Shown one piece after another: positions 43,180-52,688 of a stretch of 64,000 bases of DNA (positions are counted from its first letter, which is position 1; every line of letters starts with the position of its first letter). The notes under the pieces were generated by a model that made no database searches, was not told the origin of the DNA, and saw only the letters and a list, made by a program, of their open reading frames with translations. The translations under genes and the position numbers were made by a program. The stretch covers positions 558,001-622,000 of the forward strand of contig CBDIHH010000003.1 in NCBI GenBank assembly GCA_965279095.1. The letters are read 5' to 3'. Source of the DNA: CBDIHH01 sp965279095 (GTDB taxonomy: Bacteria; Pseudomonadota; Alphaproteobacteria; Caulobacterales; Caulobacteraceae).

Positions 43180-44295
43180 TCATTTGTCCGCGAACTTCGG
43201 CGCGACCTCCGACGCCAGCAGCGCCATGGAGCGGCGGTCGAATTCCACCGGCGCGGCGCCGGCCCCGATCAGGGCCAGGGCGTAGTTCATGGTCGGCAGC
43301 CGCGCCTTCAGGGCGGCGAGCTTCTCCGCCACGGTCGCGGGGCTTCCGATCAGGTTGGTCTCGAGCTGCATCTTGAACTGGTCGGCGAAGTTGGGCGGCC
43401 GCCCCGAATGACTGGGCACCGACAGGGGGGACAGGACGCCCCCGTTCCTGCGCCGCGATTCATAGTGGGCCTCGGCATAGGCGTCCCGGCGCAGCATCGA
43501 TCGCTCAGCCATCTCGATGGCCTCCGAATCCGACGGCGCGATGTAGCAGAACAGGGTCTGGGGGAAATCCAGATGGTCGATGCCGTGCCCATGCTCCAGG
43601 GCGATGTTGCGGAAGGTCTCATGGAAGGCGTTGTGGCTGTCGATGCCCGCGCCCCCCCAGGCGCTTGTGACCGAGGCGTAGGACATCCCATGCTGGGCGG
43701 CGTAGGCTATGCTTCGCGGGTTGCGGTTGGACAGATAGACCGGAATGGGCTTCTGCAACGGGGTCGGCACCACCGCCAGCTTCGGATAGTTGAAGTATGC
43801 GCCCTGGTGTTCGAAGGACTCTCCCGACCACGCCTTGCGCATCACGTCGATGGCTTCGAAATACTTGTCCTGGTTCTCGGTCGGGTCCGACGGCACCTTG
43901 AAGGCGGCCGGCTCCCGCACGCCGCCGCCGCGACCCAGGCCCAGCTCCAGCCGCCCGCCGCTCATCAGGTCGACCATGGCCGCCCGTTCGGCGATGCGGA
44001 TGGGGTCGTCGTAGTGGACCACCAGCACGCCTGTGCCCAGGCGGATGCGGCTCGTCCTGGCCGCCACATGGCTGAGGAGCGTCAGGGGATCGGGCACCAC
44101 GTCATAGGCTGGGAAGGACTCCTCCAGGCCGAACGGACGGTAGTCAGGGTCGGCGGCGAAATGATGCTCGGTGGTCCATGCGGACCAGTAGCCCAGGCGC
44201 TCGGCTTCCAGCATATGGCCCAGGGTGTCTTCGTAGACGCTCGCCTGGCTCCTGCCTTCGGGCCAGTGGGGCGAGCACATGATGCCAAATTTCAT
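43180..44295 (-). CDS. luciferase-like monooxygenase (LLM 1)
   Basis: 371 residues of TIM-barrel LLM type. MKFGIMCSPHWPEGRSQASV is shared in outline by the other three cluster copies; WTTEHHF, TSRIRLGTGVLVVHYDDPIR and MSGGRLELGLGRG are the flavin-binding core. The nearest relative is LLM 4 (55497-56621), which is almost the same in the first 60 residues. Reduced flavin must come from a reductase outside the window. It is first in a unit with ribH2-like and hydrolase-fold genes; the operator TTCACATATGTGAA is 162 bases upstream. The reaction (hydroxylation, Baeyer-Villiger or C-S cleavage) is not determined by sequence. Confidence 0.9.
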   Translation of the reverse strand: MKFGIMCSPHWPEGRSQASVYEDTLGHMLEAERLGYWSAWTTEHHFAADPDYRPFGLEESFPAYDVVPDPLTLLSHVAARTSRIRLGTGVLVVHYDDPIRIAERAAMVDLMSGGRLELGLGRGGGVREPAAFKVPSDPTENQDKYFEAIDVMRKAWSGESFEHQGAYFNYPKLAVVPTPLQKPIPVYLSNRNPRSIAYAAQHGMSYASVTSAWGGAGIDSHNAFHETFRNIALEHGHGIDHLDFPQTLFCYIAPSDSEAIEMAERSMLRRDAYAEAHYESRRRNGGVLSPLSVPSHSGRPPNFADQFKMQLETNLIGSPATVAEKLAALKARLPTMNYALALIGAGAAPVEFDRRSMALLASEVAPKFADK

Positions 44296-44456
44296 CCAGG
44301 TCCTCTTGGTGTTCGATGGCGCCGGATGCGCTTCGATGACGCGCCATCCGCCCGGCCGCGCCAGGGGCAGGCGGCTGCGAGTCCCTGGCTGGCTGTCGCG
44401 ATCCTAGGGGGCGTCTCGGCGCTCCGGAGCCAAAAGCCCGCGCCCAGAGCGCAGGT

Positions 44457-44470
44457 TTCACATATGTGAA
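44457..44470 (-). promoter_or_regulatory. region E operator, copy 1
   Basis: TTCACATATGTGAA is a perfect 14-base palindrome between the IclR gene stop and the LLM 1 start. Identical or one-base-different copies occur at 46780, 52523, 57682 and 59350. Confidence 0.75.
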
Positions 44471-44502
44471 CGGGTCGATGGGCGCCGCCGGCTCGCCCTT
44501 GT

Positions 44503-45255
44503 TCAGACTGCGGTCGCCCGGGCTTCCGTGGGGAGCTTGAGGGCAGAGACGCATTTTCGCACCGCCCTGACCACGGAAGGCTCGCGGTCTGCCAGCTCGT
44601 TGAGGGGCATCTGCAGGGTGAGCAGCACCTCCTCCTCGGTGTCTTCGTCTTTCAAGTAGAAGCAGATGCAGCCCAGCCCCGGGAAGGCCGGGGGGCCGCC
44701 GCTGATGTAGTCGCGTCCGCGGAAAGAATGCAGGCGCTTGACCACGTCCGGGGAATGCACCGACACCTCGCGGCCGAAGCGTTCGTTGTAGGCCTCGACG
44801 ATCCCGTGGAGCTTGGCTTCGCTCATGTGCGACAGGGCTGCTAGGCCCGCGAAGGTCTTGAAGATCGGCATGGAGGAGCCGGGATAGACATAGGTGCGGC
44901 CGAGGGTGAAATCCCACTCGATGAACAGACCGCTCCTGCGGCTGACGCCCACCGGCGTGCCAAGTTCACGATACATCTGGCGGGCGGATCGGATCGCCAT
45001 GTCCTGCAGGGGGTTGGTCGGGGCCCGGGCCGGCTCCAGCCGTTGCAGTTTGTTGGTCAGCAGATAGGTGCGGTTGACCTCGTCGAAGGTTACGAAGCCC
45101 TCGTTGCGCATGGTGCCCAACAGTCCCACGCAACTGGATATGGGGATGCTGAGCGCCCGTGACACGGCGGTCGGGCGGCATCCGCCGGGAGACCGGGCGA
45201 GGAACTCGAGGATCCGCAGGACCCGCTCTGCCGATTTGACGTTATCCGCTGACAT
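44503..45255 (-). CDS. IclR-family transcriptional regulator
   Basis: 250 residues. The N-terminal winged helix is SAERVLRILEFLARSP with CRPTAVSRALSIPISSCVGL. The effector domain follows (TPVGVSRRSGLFIEWDF, GLAALSHMSEAKLHGIV, FYLKDEDTEEEVL). IclR proteins commonly control aromatic and acyl catabolism and bind palindromes of this size. It is embedded among the operator copies, so it is the leading candidate for reading TTCACATAYGTGAA. It lies upstream of LLM 1 on the same strand. Confidence 0.9.
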   Translation of the reverse strand: MSADNVKSAERVLRILEFLARSPGGCRPTAVSRALSIPISSCVGLLGTMRNEGFVTFDEVNRTYLLTNKLQRLEPARAPTNPLQDMAIRSARQMYRELGTPVGVSRRSGLFIEWDFTLGRTYVYPGSSMPIFKTFAGLAALSHMSEAKLHGIVEAYNERFGREVSVHSPDVVKRLHSFRGRDYISGGPPAFPGLGCICFYLKDEDTEEEVLLTLQMPLNELADREPSVVRAVRKCVSALKLPTEARATAV

Positions 45256-45533
45256 TAAAGGCCAACCCCTAGCCTGGCCTTGGATGATAGGATCAGGGCG
45301 CGCGCAAAATCAAGGGACGCAATTGCAATCGGTTGCTCTGGTCAACCATTCCGCTTTTTGAAGTTTCGATCGCAAACGGATAGGGCAACGGGCGCGATCG
45401 ATCTGTCTTCGCGCCCCGGCGGGGTGTTCTTTCCTGGAGCCTTGCAGAATCGCGCGGGCCGCCGCCTCTTACCGGGGCCGTATAGGCGTCGTGCTGATCT
45501 TGGCAGTCCGGGCGACTGCCGGCCGCCGCTGGC

Positions 45534-46688
45534 TCAGGCGGCGGGCCGGACAGCCGCGCTGTCGGGGAACTTCGGAAGCACTTCGCGGGCGAGCAGGGCC
45601 ATGGACTTGTCGACGAAGGCCGCGGGCGGGGCCCCGGCGTCCGACACGGCGAGGATGTAGTTAAGGAACGGAAGGCGCTCCTTCAGGGCGGCCACCTTTT
45701 CGCAGATGGTCTTGGGCGAGCCGATCAGGTTGCTCTCGAACTGGCTGCGGGCCAGCTTGCGGATGTCGTCGACGCCCGCGTCCTTAGGCTGGTCGCCGGA
45801 ATTGCTCGGGGCGAACACCGACAGGGCGGCCATGCCGTTGCGCTGACGCTGATAGTGAGCCTCCACGTGGAAGCTGAACCGCATCAGATGCTCCTCGGCC
45901 ATCTCCTCGGCCTCCGCGTCGGTCTCGGCGCAGAAGCTGAACAGGGTGTCGGGATAGAGGGCGTCCGAGATGTCGTAGCCGGCCGCCGCGGCGGCGTCCT
46001 CGAACACCTTATGCGCGGCCAGGCTGCGGTCCATGCTGCCCCAGCCCCACGCCCCGGCGGTGGTGGCGTAGGAGAGCCGGTGGTCCGCCGCGAGCTTAAG
46101 CGACACCGGATCGCCGACGCCGAGATAGAGGGGGATGTGCGGTTTCTGCAGGGGGTGGGGGACCACCTCGATCTCGTGGAAGTTGAAGAACTCCCCGGCG
46201 TAGGCGAACGGCTTGCCCGCCCAGGCCTTCAGCAGGATCTCGATCTCTTCGCGAAACTTGCGCTTGCTGGCGTCCTTGTCCGTGGGCACGCCGAACACCG
46301 GCGGTTCGCGGAAGCCCGATCCCCGGCCGAGGCCCAGTTCCAGCCGCCCGCCGCTGAGCACGTCCAGCATGGCCGCGCGCTCGGCCACCCGTAGGGGATG
46401 GTCATAGTGCAGGACCAGCACGCCCGTGCCGAGCCGGATCCGCGAGGTCAGCGCGGCCACATGGGACAGCAGGGTCAGGGGGTCGACCGTCATGTCATAG
46501 GCGCGCAGCTGACCGTCCCAGCCGAAGGGCTTGTAGTCGGCGTCATTGCCGAAGTGGTGCTCGGTGACCCAGGCGGACCAGTAGCCCAGGCGCTCGGACT
46601 GGACCATGCGGCTCACGGTCTGCCGATAGATTTCGGATTGGGGGAGGTCTCCATCCCAGTGGGACGAGAAGGTGGTGCCGAATTTCAT
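45534..46688 (-). CDS. luciferase-like monooxygenase (LLM 2)
   Basis: 384 residues. It has the same frame as LLM 1: MKFGTTFSSHWDGDLPQSEI, WVTEHHFGNDADYKPFGWD, IRLGTGVLVLHYDHPLR and LSGGRLELGLGRGSG. The C-terminal MALLAREVLPKF ending is common to the four. The middle (residues about 200-300) differs most, so substrate pockets probably differ. A perfect operator copy lies 91 bases upstream, and the gene seems to be a single-gene unit. Confidence 0.9.
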   Translation of the reverse strand: MKFGTTFSSHWDGDLPQSEIYRQTVSRMVQSERLGYWSAWVTEHHFGNDADYKPFGWDGQLRAYDMTVDPLTLLSHVAALTSRIRLGTGVLVLHYDHPLRVAERAAMLDVLSGGRLELGLGRGSGFREPPVFGVPTDKDASKRKFREEIEILLKAWAGKPFAYAGEFFNFHEIEVVPHPLQKPHIPLYLGVGDPVSLKLAADHRLSYATTAGAWGWGSMDRSLAAHKVFEDAAAAAGYDISDALYPDTLFSFCAETDAEAEEMAEEHLMRFSFHVEAHYQRQRNGMAALSVFAPSNSGDQPKDAGVDDIRKLARSQFESNLIGSPKTICEKVAALKERLPFLNYILAVSDAGAPPAAFVDKSMALLAREVLPKFPDSAAVRPAA

Positions 46689-46779
46689 CTCAACCTCTAG
46701 CGGGAAGGCGCCAATAGTCTCAACGTTCCTATGCAGTTAGCCACCGCCGCGCCGGGGAGCCAGGGCTTCCGCCCGGCGG

Positions 46780-46793
46780 TTCACATATGTGAA
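46780..46793 (-). promoter_or_regulatory. region E operator, copy 2 (before LLM 2)
   Basis: TTCACATATGTGAA is perfect, in the 106-base gap between the GPH permease stop and the LLM 2 start. It makes LLM 2 separately transcribed from the permease operon. Confidence 0.75.
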
Positions 46794-46794
46794 G

Positions 46795-48198
46795 CTAAAC
46801 TGTATCCGGCCCGGCCTTTTGCGCCGCGCCCCTGGTTCCCAAGGGTGTTTCAGGGGTGATCCCCCGGCCCGGGTCCAGCTGGTAGAAGCGGTAGGAAATG
46901 AAGGTGATTACATAGCCGAGCGCCGGCAGGACGGCCATCGCCGCGAACAGGCCGATGGTCACGGCGGGCCCCTGGGCGGTGGTCGGCGGAAGGGTCTTGT
47001 CGAACCCGAGGGTGCTCAGCATCACACCCACCCCCAGCACGCCCAACGCCGCGGCGGTCTTGCTCGAGAAGCTGAAGAAGGCCGAGAACAGGCCTTCGCG
47101 CCGCCGCCCGGTGAGCTTGAAGTCGTAGTCGATCACGTCGGCCTGCATCGTATTGGCGATCAGCTGCCAGCCGGCGATGATCAGGCCGTAGAGCACGGCC
47201 CGCAGCATCATGCCGATGATCGGCTCTCCCGGCTGCGCCACCAGGTAGCTCAGGCAGTAGACGATGCCGAGAACCACGACGATGTCGCGGATGACCTTCA
47301 TGCCCACCTGCTTGATCAGCCGCGCCCACAGCGGCACGGAGATCAAGGCCACCACGTTGCTGCCCACGGCGAACAGGGCGAGAGAGCTCACCGGCAGCTT
47401 CATCACGCTCTGGATGAAGAACAGCATGATCGGCATCTGCCCGGCGGCCAGCAGCAGGGAGGCCAGGCTGCCGACGGTCAGGACGATGAACGGCCGGTTG
47501 TTGCCGAAGCCGTGGAACAATTCGGTCAACTTCACGGCCGGAGTCGGGGCGCGGGGCGGGGTGGCGCCGGTGCCCAGGAACGAGATCAGCATGGGCAGGC
47601 CGCAGGCGACCACCAGGCACAGGGAGATGGCGAGATAGCCTGGCTGGCCTGGCATCTTCTGAATCAGCAGGGGCGTCAGTCCTGCCAGCAGGCCGCCGAT
47701 CTTCAGGAAGACGATCTTGAACGACATCAGCCGCACCCGCTCGCGCGGGACGTCGGTGATCTCGTTGGCCATGGCCATGTGCGGGATGTTGTAGATCGAA
47801 TAGCAGGCGCTGAGCAGCAGGTTGGCGAACAGCGCCCAGGCGAACGCCGCCATCCCGCTCACGGGGATGTTGAACATCAACATCCAGCCGATCGGCGTGA
47901 GGATCGTGGCCGCCAGCAAATAGGGCCGACGACGCCCCCACCGGGAATGGGTGTGATCGCTGACGATGCCGACGATGGGCGCGAACGGAATGTCGGCCAT
48001 GCGCGCGACGAACAGCAGAGCGGCGGCCGCCGCCGGATCCAGCTTCACCTGGTAGACCAGGTAGTACAGCATCAGGTTGCCGTACACGCCGAGGATCAGG
48101 GCGGGGGCCAGGGTGCCCACCGACCAGCAGAAGCCCGACGTCGTCACCATTGGGCCGTCCTTGGCCGGGGCGGCGGGGAATTGTCCAGGCGTCGCCAT
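46795..48198 (-). CDS. GPH-family cation symporter (MelB-like) 1
   Basis: 467 residues with twelve hydrophobic segments. The family signature is RMADIPFAPIVGIVSDHTHS followed by RWGRRRPYLLA. GPH members move glycosides, pentosides and hexuronides with a cation, but members in catabolic loci of this group may carry other organic substrates. The start overlaps the LLM 3 stop by one base (TGATG), so it is coupled to LLM 3 and downstream of the receptor gene. Confidence 0.88.
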   Translation of the reverse strand: MATPGQFPAAPAKDGPMVTTSGFCWSVGTLAPALILGVYGNLMLYYLVYQVKLDPAAAAALLFVARMADIPFAPIVGIVSDHTHSRWGRRRPYLLAATILTPIGWMLMFNIPVSGMAAFAWALFANLLLSACYSIYNIPHMAMANEITDVPRERVRLMSFKIVFLKIGGLLAGLTPLLIQKMPGQPGYLAISLCLVVACGLPMLISFLGTGATPPRAPTPAVKLTELFHGFGNNRPFIVLTVGSLASLLLAAGQMPIMLFFIQSVMKLPVSSLALFAVGSNVVALISVPLWARLIKQVGMKVIRDIVVVLGIVYCLSYLVAQPGEPIIGMMLRAVLYGLIIAGWQLIANTMQADVIDYDFKLTGRRREGLFSAFFSFSSKTAAALGVLGVGVMLSTLGFDKTLPPTTAQGPAVTIGLFAAMAVLPALGYVITFISYRFYQLDPGRGITPETPLGTRGAAQKAGPDTV

Positions 48199-49367
48199 CA
48201 GCCGGTCGTCGCGCCTGCAGGCTCGCGGGCGTCGGCGAACTTGGGGGCCACCTCGGTGGCGAACAGGCGCATGGAGCGATCGACGAAGGCGGTGGGCGGC
48301 GATCCGCCGTCGGTGATCCCAAAAATGTAGTTCATCGACGGGGCCTGCTCCATGAAGGCCGTCAGCTTCTCACAGATGGTCCGGGGGCTGCCGATAAGAT
48401 TGGTGCCGAAGGATCGTTTGGCCATGGCGCGGATCTGGTCGATGCCGGCGTCGGCCTCGACCAGCCGCCCGCCGCCGATGACATAGCCGCCCTGACGCTG
48501 GCGCTGGTAGTGGGCCTCCACGTGGCAGAGGAACATTTCCAGGGCCTTCTCGGCCACCTCCTCCGCCTCGGCGTCCGTGGGGGCGCAGAACATGAACAGG
48601 TGGCCGGGGTAGCGGTGCCGGCCGGGGTCCAGCCCCGCGTCGCGCATGGCCGCCTGGAAGGTGTCCTGGCGGTCGTTGTAGCGGCTGATGCCCTCGGGCC
48701 CCCAGGCGCCCGTGGCGGTCACGTGCGACAGGCCCAGGGCCGCCGCCTCGCCCAGGTTCTGCGCGTTCTGGGTCGAGGTGTAGAGGGGAATGCCGGTGCG
48801 GGCGCTGCCCTGATAGGGGCGCTGCACCGGGGTGGGCACGACCTCCAGTTCGTCGAAGTCGAAGAACTGGCCGCGGAAGGCGAACCGCTCGCCGGCCCAG
48901 GCGCGCAGGATGATCTCGAGGGATTCGCGGAACCGCACCTGGCCGTCGATGTCGTTGGCGGGGATCCCGAAGGCGCCGGCATGCGGCTGCTGCTGGCCGC
49001 GGCCGATGCCCAGTTCCAGGCGGCCGCCGCTCATGACGTCGAGCATGGCGGCCCGTTCGGCCAGACGCACCGGATTGTCGTAGTTGATCATAAGCACCCC
49101 GGTGCCCAGGCGGATGCGCGACGTGCGCGCCGCCCCGAAGGTCAGCAGGGTCAGCGGATCGGGGGCCAGGTCGTAGGCCCGCAGGCGCGCGCCCTCCCAG
49201 CCGAAGGGCAGGTAGTCGGGATCGTTGGCGAAGTGGTGCTCGGTGGTCCAGACGGCGTGGTAGCCGAGGGCCTCGGCGGTCACCATCCGGTTGATCATCT
49301 GCTCATAGACCGCGGCCTGGCTAGTCTGGCCGCTCCAATGGGGGGTCAGGACGATCCCGAACTTCAT
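48198..49367 (-). CDS. luciferase-like monooxygenase (LLM 3)
   Basis: 389 residues. MKFGIVLTPHWSGQTSQAAV, TTEHHFANDPDYLPFGWEG, IRLGTGVLMINYDNPVR and MSGGRLELGIGRGQQQ. It carries an insert at residues about 170-190 (PVQRPYQGSARTGIPLY) not present in the other copies. It is second in the receptor-LLM 3-permease operon, 91 bases after the receptor gene. The most diverged of the four cluster paralogs. Confidence 0.9.
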   Translation of the reverse strand: MKFGIVLTPHWSGQTSQAAVYEQMINRMVTAEALGYHAVWTTEHHFANDPDYLPFGWEGARLRAYDLAPDPLTLLTFGAARTSRIRLGTGVLMINYDNPVRLAERAAMLDVMSGGRLELGIGRGQQQPHAGAFGIPANDIDGQVRFRESLEIILRAWAGERFAFRGQFFDFDELEVVPTPVQRPYQGSARTGIPLYTSTQNAQNLGEAAALGLSHVTATGAWGPEGISRYNDRQDTFQAAMRDAGLDPGRHRYPGHLFMFCAPTDAEAEEVAEKALEMFLCHVEAHYQRQRQGGYVIGGGRLVEADAGIDQIRAMAKRSFGTNLIGSPRTICEKLTAFMEQAPSMNYIFGITDGGSPPTAFVDRSMRLFATEVAPKFADAREPAGATTG

Positions 49368-49458
49368 AGGGCCTCAACAGTCGTACTGGTTGAGCGGGGC
49401 ATGCTCGCGTCTTGGCAGGAGGCGCCCCGCCCGGCGGTGGCCGGACGGGGGCCGAAGG

Positions 49459-51852
49459 TTAGAAGCCGGCGTGGAAGCGCACCCCGAAGCGCCGGGGGAA
49501 GGGCAGGGCGCCGTAGGCGATCCGCAGGTTGCCGTCGTTCAGGTCGACCTGGTTGGTGAAGCTGGCATAGGCCTGGTTGTCGAACACGTTGTCGACGAAG
49601 GCTTCGAGCTTCTTGTCGTCGCGCTCGACGCCCACCCGCAGGTTCACCCGGTGGGTCGCGCTCGAGCGGACGAAGTTGCCGGGGCTCTCATACATCCCGC
49701 TCTTGTAGACATAGTCGGCATGGGCGAAGCCCAGCAGGTTGTTGCTGAACTCCTGCTCATAGTCGACCGCCGCCGTGGCGCTGTATTTGGAGTAGTTCGG
49801 CAGTTCCTTGCCGGCGAAAAGTGTGAGGGGCGGCGGCAACGGCGCCCCCAACAGCGCGGCGGCGCCGGCGTTGGTGTATTTGTTGATCTTGGTCTCGTTG
49901 ATGGCCCCCCCTAGAGAGGCGGACAAGCGATCGGTGACCTTCAGGAAGGCGTTGCCTTCGATCCCCTGCAGGTCCGTATCGCCGTTGTTGCTGTAGGCGC
50001 CGACGACGATGGTGGCCGTGGTGCCGGTCAGGGCCGGGTCCGAGATGAAGAAGGACTGTTGAACCAGCTGGTTGGTCCAGTGCGCCCTGTAGATGTCGGC
50101 GTCGAGCTGCAGACGGCCGTTGAAGAGGCTGCCCTTGTAGCCGATCTCGTAGTTCTGCAACTCCTCCGGATTCGAGGATGGGCCGGCCCCGCTCTGGGCG
50201 ATGACCAGGGCCTGGACGGCGGGCCGCTGGTTCAAGATGCCGGTGTTGAAGATGCCGGGGTTGGCGCCCTTGGAATAGGTCGCATAGACCTGTTGGCCTG
50301 GCATGAACTTGTACTGGAGGATCACGCGCGGCAGGAACTGGTTCACGCTGTATTTCAGGCCCGGAACCTTACGCTCCACGGCCGAGCCGTTCACCACCGT
50401 ACGGGCAACGCCGAACGCCGTGTCGTTCTGATAGCGACCTTCGAGGTTGAGGATCAGCTGCGGGGTGATGTCGAAGGCCAGGCTGCCGAACACGCCGCGG
50501 GTGCGGTCGAGGACCAGGCTGCTGGCGCCGAAGCTGAGGAAGCCCGCGGTGCCGGAGTCGCCCATGTTGGTCTGGCCGCCGTGTGTATAGTAGTAGTTGG
50601 CGCCGACCGCCCCGCGAAGCCGTTTCGACTGATCGGACGTCAGGCGGAATTCCTGGCTGAACGCCGAGTTGTAGTTATAGGTGTCAAAGGGAAAGCGCAG
50701 CAGGCGCGATGTCTGATATTCGTTGACCAGGTCGGTGATCGAGTCGGCGAAGGTCTCGTTGCCGGCGGTCACCGACGTGAATCTCACATTGTAGGGCAGG
50801 TCGTAGTTGACGATCAGGTTGCCGATCTTCGTCTGCACGGCCACCCCGAAGTGGTCGAGGCCGATGTTCTTGTAGCGCAGCGGGTTGTTGTTGAGGAAAT
50901 CCAGCAGGCCCACGGGCAAGGTGGTGTTCACGCCCAGGCGGCTCTCCGGCAGTTCCGGCGCGACGCCGCAGAGGAACCGCTGGCCAGGGCTGATCGTGCA
51001 GTTGAAGTCGCTGCGCTTGTATTTCTGCATGGCCGACTGACCGTCGTCCTGCTTGATGTAGATGCCGAACGCGCGGATCTCGAGGCCTTCGAAGGGGGTG
51101 AAGGTCAGTTCCCCGGAGATGTTCTTGGACTCCTGGCGGCCGAAGGGGCTGCCCGGCATGTTCACGTTATCGTACTGGCCGTCGATCTTGTAGTACCGGG
51201 CGTTGATGCGGAACGCCAACTTGTCCTTGATGATCGGGCCCTCGACGGTTCCCTTCACGTCCGTCCAGTTGTACGAGCCGTAGAGGGCGTCGATGGTGGC
51301 GGCGAATTCATTGGCCGGCTTCTTGGTGACAAGGTTGATCGCGCCGCCGAAGGTGGAGCGGCCGAAATAGGCGGACTGCGGTCCTTTGATGACTTCCACC
51401 TGGGCGACATCGCCGATGCCGTCGATCAGGCCGGAGGCTCCCAGGGGCGCGCCGTTCAGGAACACCGTGGTGGTGTTGCTGATGGCCGAGGCCGGGGTGG
51501 TCCCGCGGATGATCACCGTCTGCTGCGAGCGGTTGGAAATTGAGGCGCCGAAGCTGGAGACGCTCAGGGCGGGGGTGAAGGCGCTGACCTTTTCGAGGCT
51601 GTCGATGCCCTTGCGCTGGATCTCGGCCGAGGGCAGGGCGGTGATGGCCAGCGGGATGTCGAGGATGTTCTCGGACTTCTTGCGGGCGGTGACGACGATC
51701 TCGCTGAGGTTGGACGCGCGCTCGTTGACCTGCTCGTTGGCCTTGCTGGCCTGGGCGAGCGCCGGCGTCGATGCGGCCAGCAGGGCCAAGGACCCCACAC
51801 ACAGCATCGCCGAAGAGCGCATCAGGGCCCTCTTGTTCGTAGTCTTAGTCAT
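49459..51852 (-). CDS. TonB-dependent receptor
   Basis: 797 residues from ATG 51852 (GGGGGA upstream), giving a signal peptide ending TPALAQA. The plug has LSEIVVTARKKSENILDIPL and KGPQSAYFGRSTFGGAINLV; the barrel ends FGVRFHAGF. First gene of the receptor-LLM 3-GPH permease operon. I see no TTCACATAYGTGAA palindrome in the 150 bases before it, only a TTCACG half-site near 51900. Ligand unknown. Confidence 0.93.
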   Translation of the reverse strand: MTKTTNKRALMRSSAMLCVGSLALLAASTPALAQASKANEQVNERASNLSEIVVTARKKSENILDIPLAITALPSAEIQRKGIDSLEKVSAFTPALSVSSFGASISNRSQQTVIIRGTTPASAISNTTTVFLNGAPLGASGLIDGIGDVAQVEVIKGPQSAYFGRSTFGGAINLVTKKPANEFAATIDALYGSYNWTDVKGTVEGPIIKDKLAFRINARYYKIDGQYDNVNMPGSPFGRQESKNISGELTFTPFEGLEIRAFGIYIKQDDGQSAMQKYKRSDFNCTISPGQRFLCGVAPELPESRLGVNTTLPVGLLDFLNNNPLRYKNIGLDHFGVAVQTKIGNLIVNYDLPYNVRFTSVTAGNETFADSITDLVNEYQTSRLLRFPFDTYNYNSAFSQEFRLTSDQSKRLRGAVGANYYYTHGGQTNMGDSGTAGFLSFGASSLVLDRTRGVFGSLAFDITPQLILNLEGRYQNDTAFGVARTVVNGSAVERKVPGLKYSVNQFLPRVILQYKFMPGQQVYATYSKGANPGIFNTGILNQRPAVQALVIAQSGAGPSSNPEELQNYEIGYKGSLFNGRLQLDADIYRAHWTNQLVQQSFFISDPALTGTTATIVVGAYSNNGDTDLQGIEGNAFLKVTDRLSASLGGAINETKINKYTNAGAAALLGAPLPPPLTLFAGKELPNYSKYSATAAVDYEQEFSNNLLGFAHADYVYKSGMYESPGNFVRSSATHRVNLRVGVERDDKKLEAFVDNVFDNQAYASFTNQVDLNDGNLRIAYGALPFPRRFGVRFHAGF

Positions 51853-52005
51853 TGTCACGATCCCCCGTGGATTGATGATTTGATTGGCGAGAAAAGCGCT
51901 TTCACGCGGCAGGCTAAACAAAAGGGCGATCCATCATCGCCGGCACGAAACTCAACGCTTGGGTCCGCTGGTCCGATCGACTCGCGAACGGGCGGGTTTG
52001 CGGTT

Positions 52006-52446
52006 TCAACGGGCGGCCTCCATCAGGCGGAGCGATCGGATGCGCCCCGGCCGTTCCGGCGGCTCCCCCGCCGGCAGATGGTCGATGTGCTCGAGACCAT
52101 CCACAACCTCGCCCCAGATAGTGTACTGGCACTCGATGAAGGCGGCGGCGTTTGTCATTATGAAGAACTGATTGTTGGCGCTGTCGGGCTCGACGCCGCG
52201 GGCCATGGAGCAGACGCCCCGCCTATGGCGCGCATCGGTGAACTCCGCCGCCAGGTCCGGTTTGCCCGAAGACTTGGTCGGCGTCACCTGCGCCATGAAC
52301 TCGGGGTTCACCCGTCCGAACGGAGCGCCATCGTAAAAGCCTTCCGCCGCCAGTTCCGTGATGCGGACGACATGGGCCGGCGCCAGATCAGGACGCAGCC
52401 TGATCGTCACTTCGCCGGCGTCCAAGACGATAACGAGTTGCTCCAC
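52006..52446 (-). CDS. cyclophilin-type peptidyl-prolyl isomerase, diverged
   Basis: 146 residues with no signal peptide. The cyclophilin core is recognisable: AGEVTIRLRPDLAP, FGRVNPEFMAQ, RHRRGVCSMARG, NNQFFIMTNAAAF and YTIWGEVVDGLEHID. The usual Q-G-G-D loop is replaced by QVTPTKSSG, and F-x-R is kept, so activity is possible but altered. It diverges from the GPH 2 gene with an operator copy between them. Its link to the pathway is unclear. Confidence 0.82.
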   Translation of the reverse strand: MEQLVIVLDAGEVTIRLRPDLAPAHVVRITELAAEGFYDGAPFGRVNPEFMAQVTPTKSSGKPDLAAEFTDARHRRGVCSMARGVEPDSANNQFFIMTNAAAFIECQYTIWGEVVDGLEHIDHLPAGEPPERPGRIRSLRLMEAAR

Positions 52447-52522
52447 GGCCAGGCTCTCTCCGTCTCTGTCGGGAAAAACCTATCCAGCGCCGGGGGCGAA
52501 GGCGAATGTTTGTCGCCAAGTG

Positions 52523-52536
52523 TTCACATATGTGAA
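52523..52536 (+). promoter_or_regulatory. region E operator, copy 3 (cyclophilin/GPH 2 divergence)
   Basis: TTCACATATGTGAA is perfect, 76 bases before the cyclophilin start and 152 bases before the permease start, so it may serve both. Confidence 0.73.
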
Positions 52537-52688
52537 GCTGGCCTTCAGGGGCGTTGCGTCCGGCGATGGCGTCCCCGCACATCTGGTCAGCAGAACGGAC
52601 GACAGGGGCGCCAGATGACACTCGGCAGGCAGCGAGGCTGGGTCGCGGCGGGGCGTTCGCCCCTGGCCAGGGGTCCGGGGATCCGCGC

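Noticed and set aside
44457..44470. TTCACATATGTGAA as a CRP site
   Set aside because: It resembles CRP half-sites (TGTGA), but the spacing between TCACA and TGTGA is two bases less than half of that needed for the usual N6 arrangement in the correct orientation, and five regulon-restricted copies fit a local regulator better.
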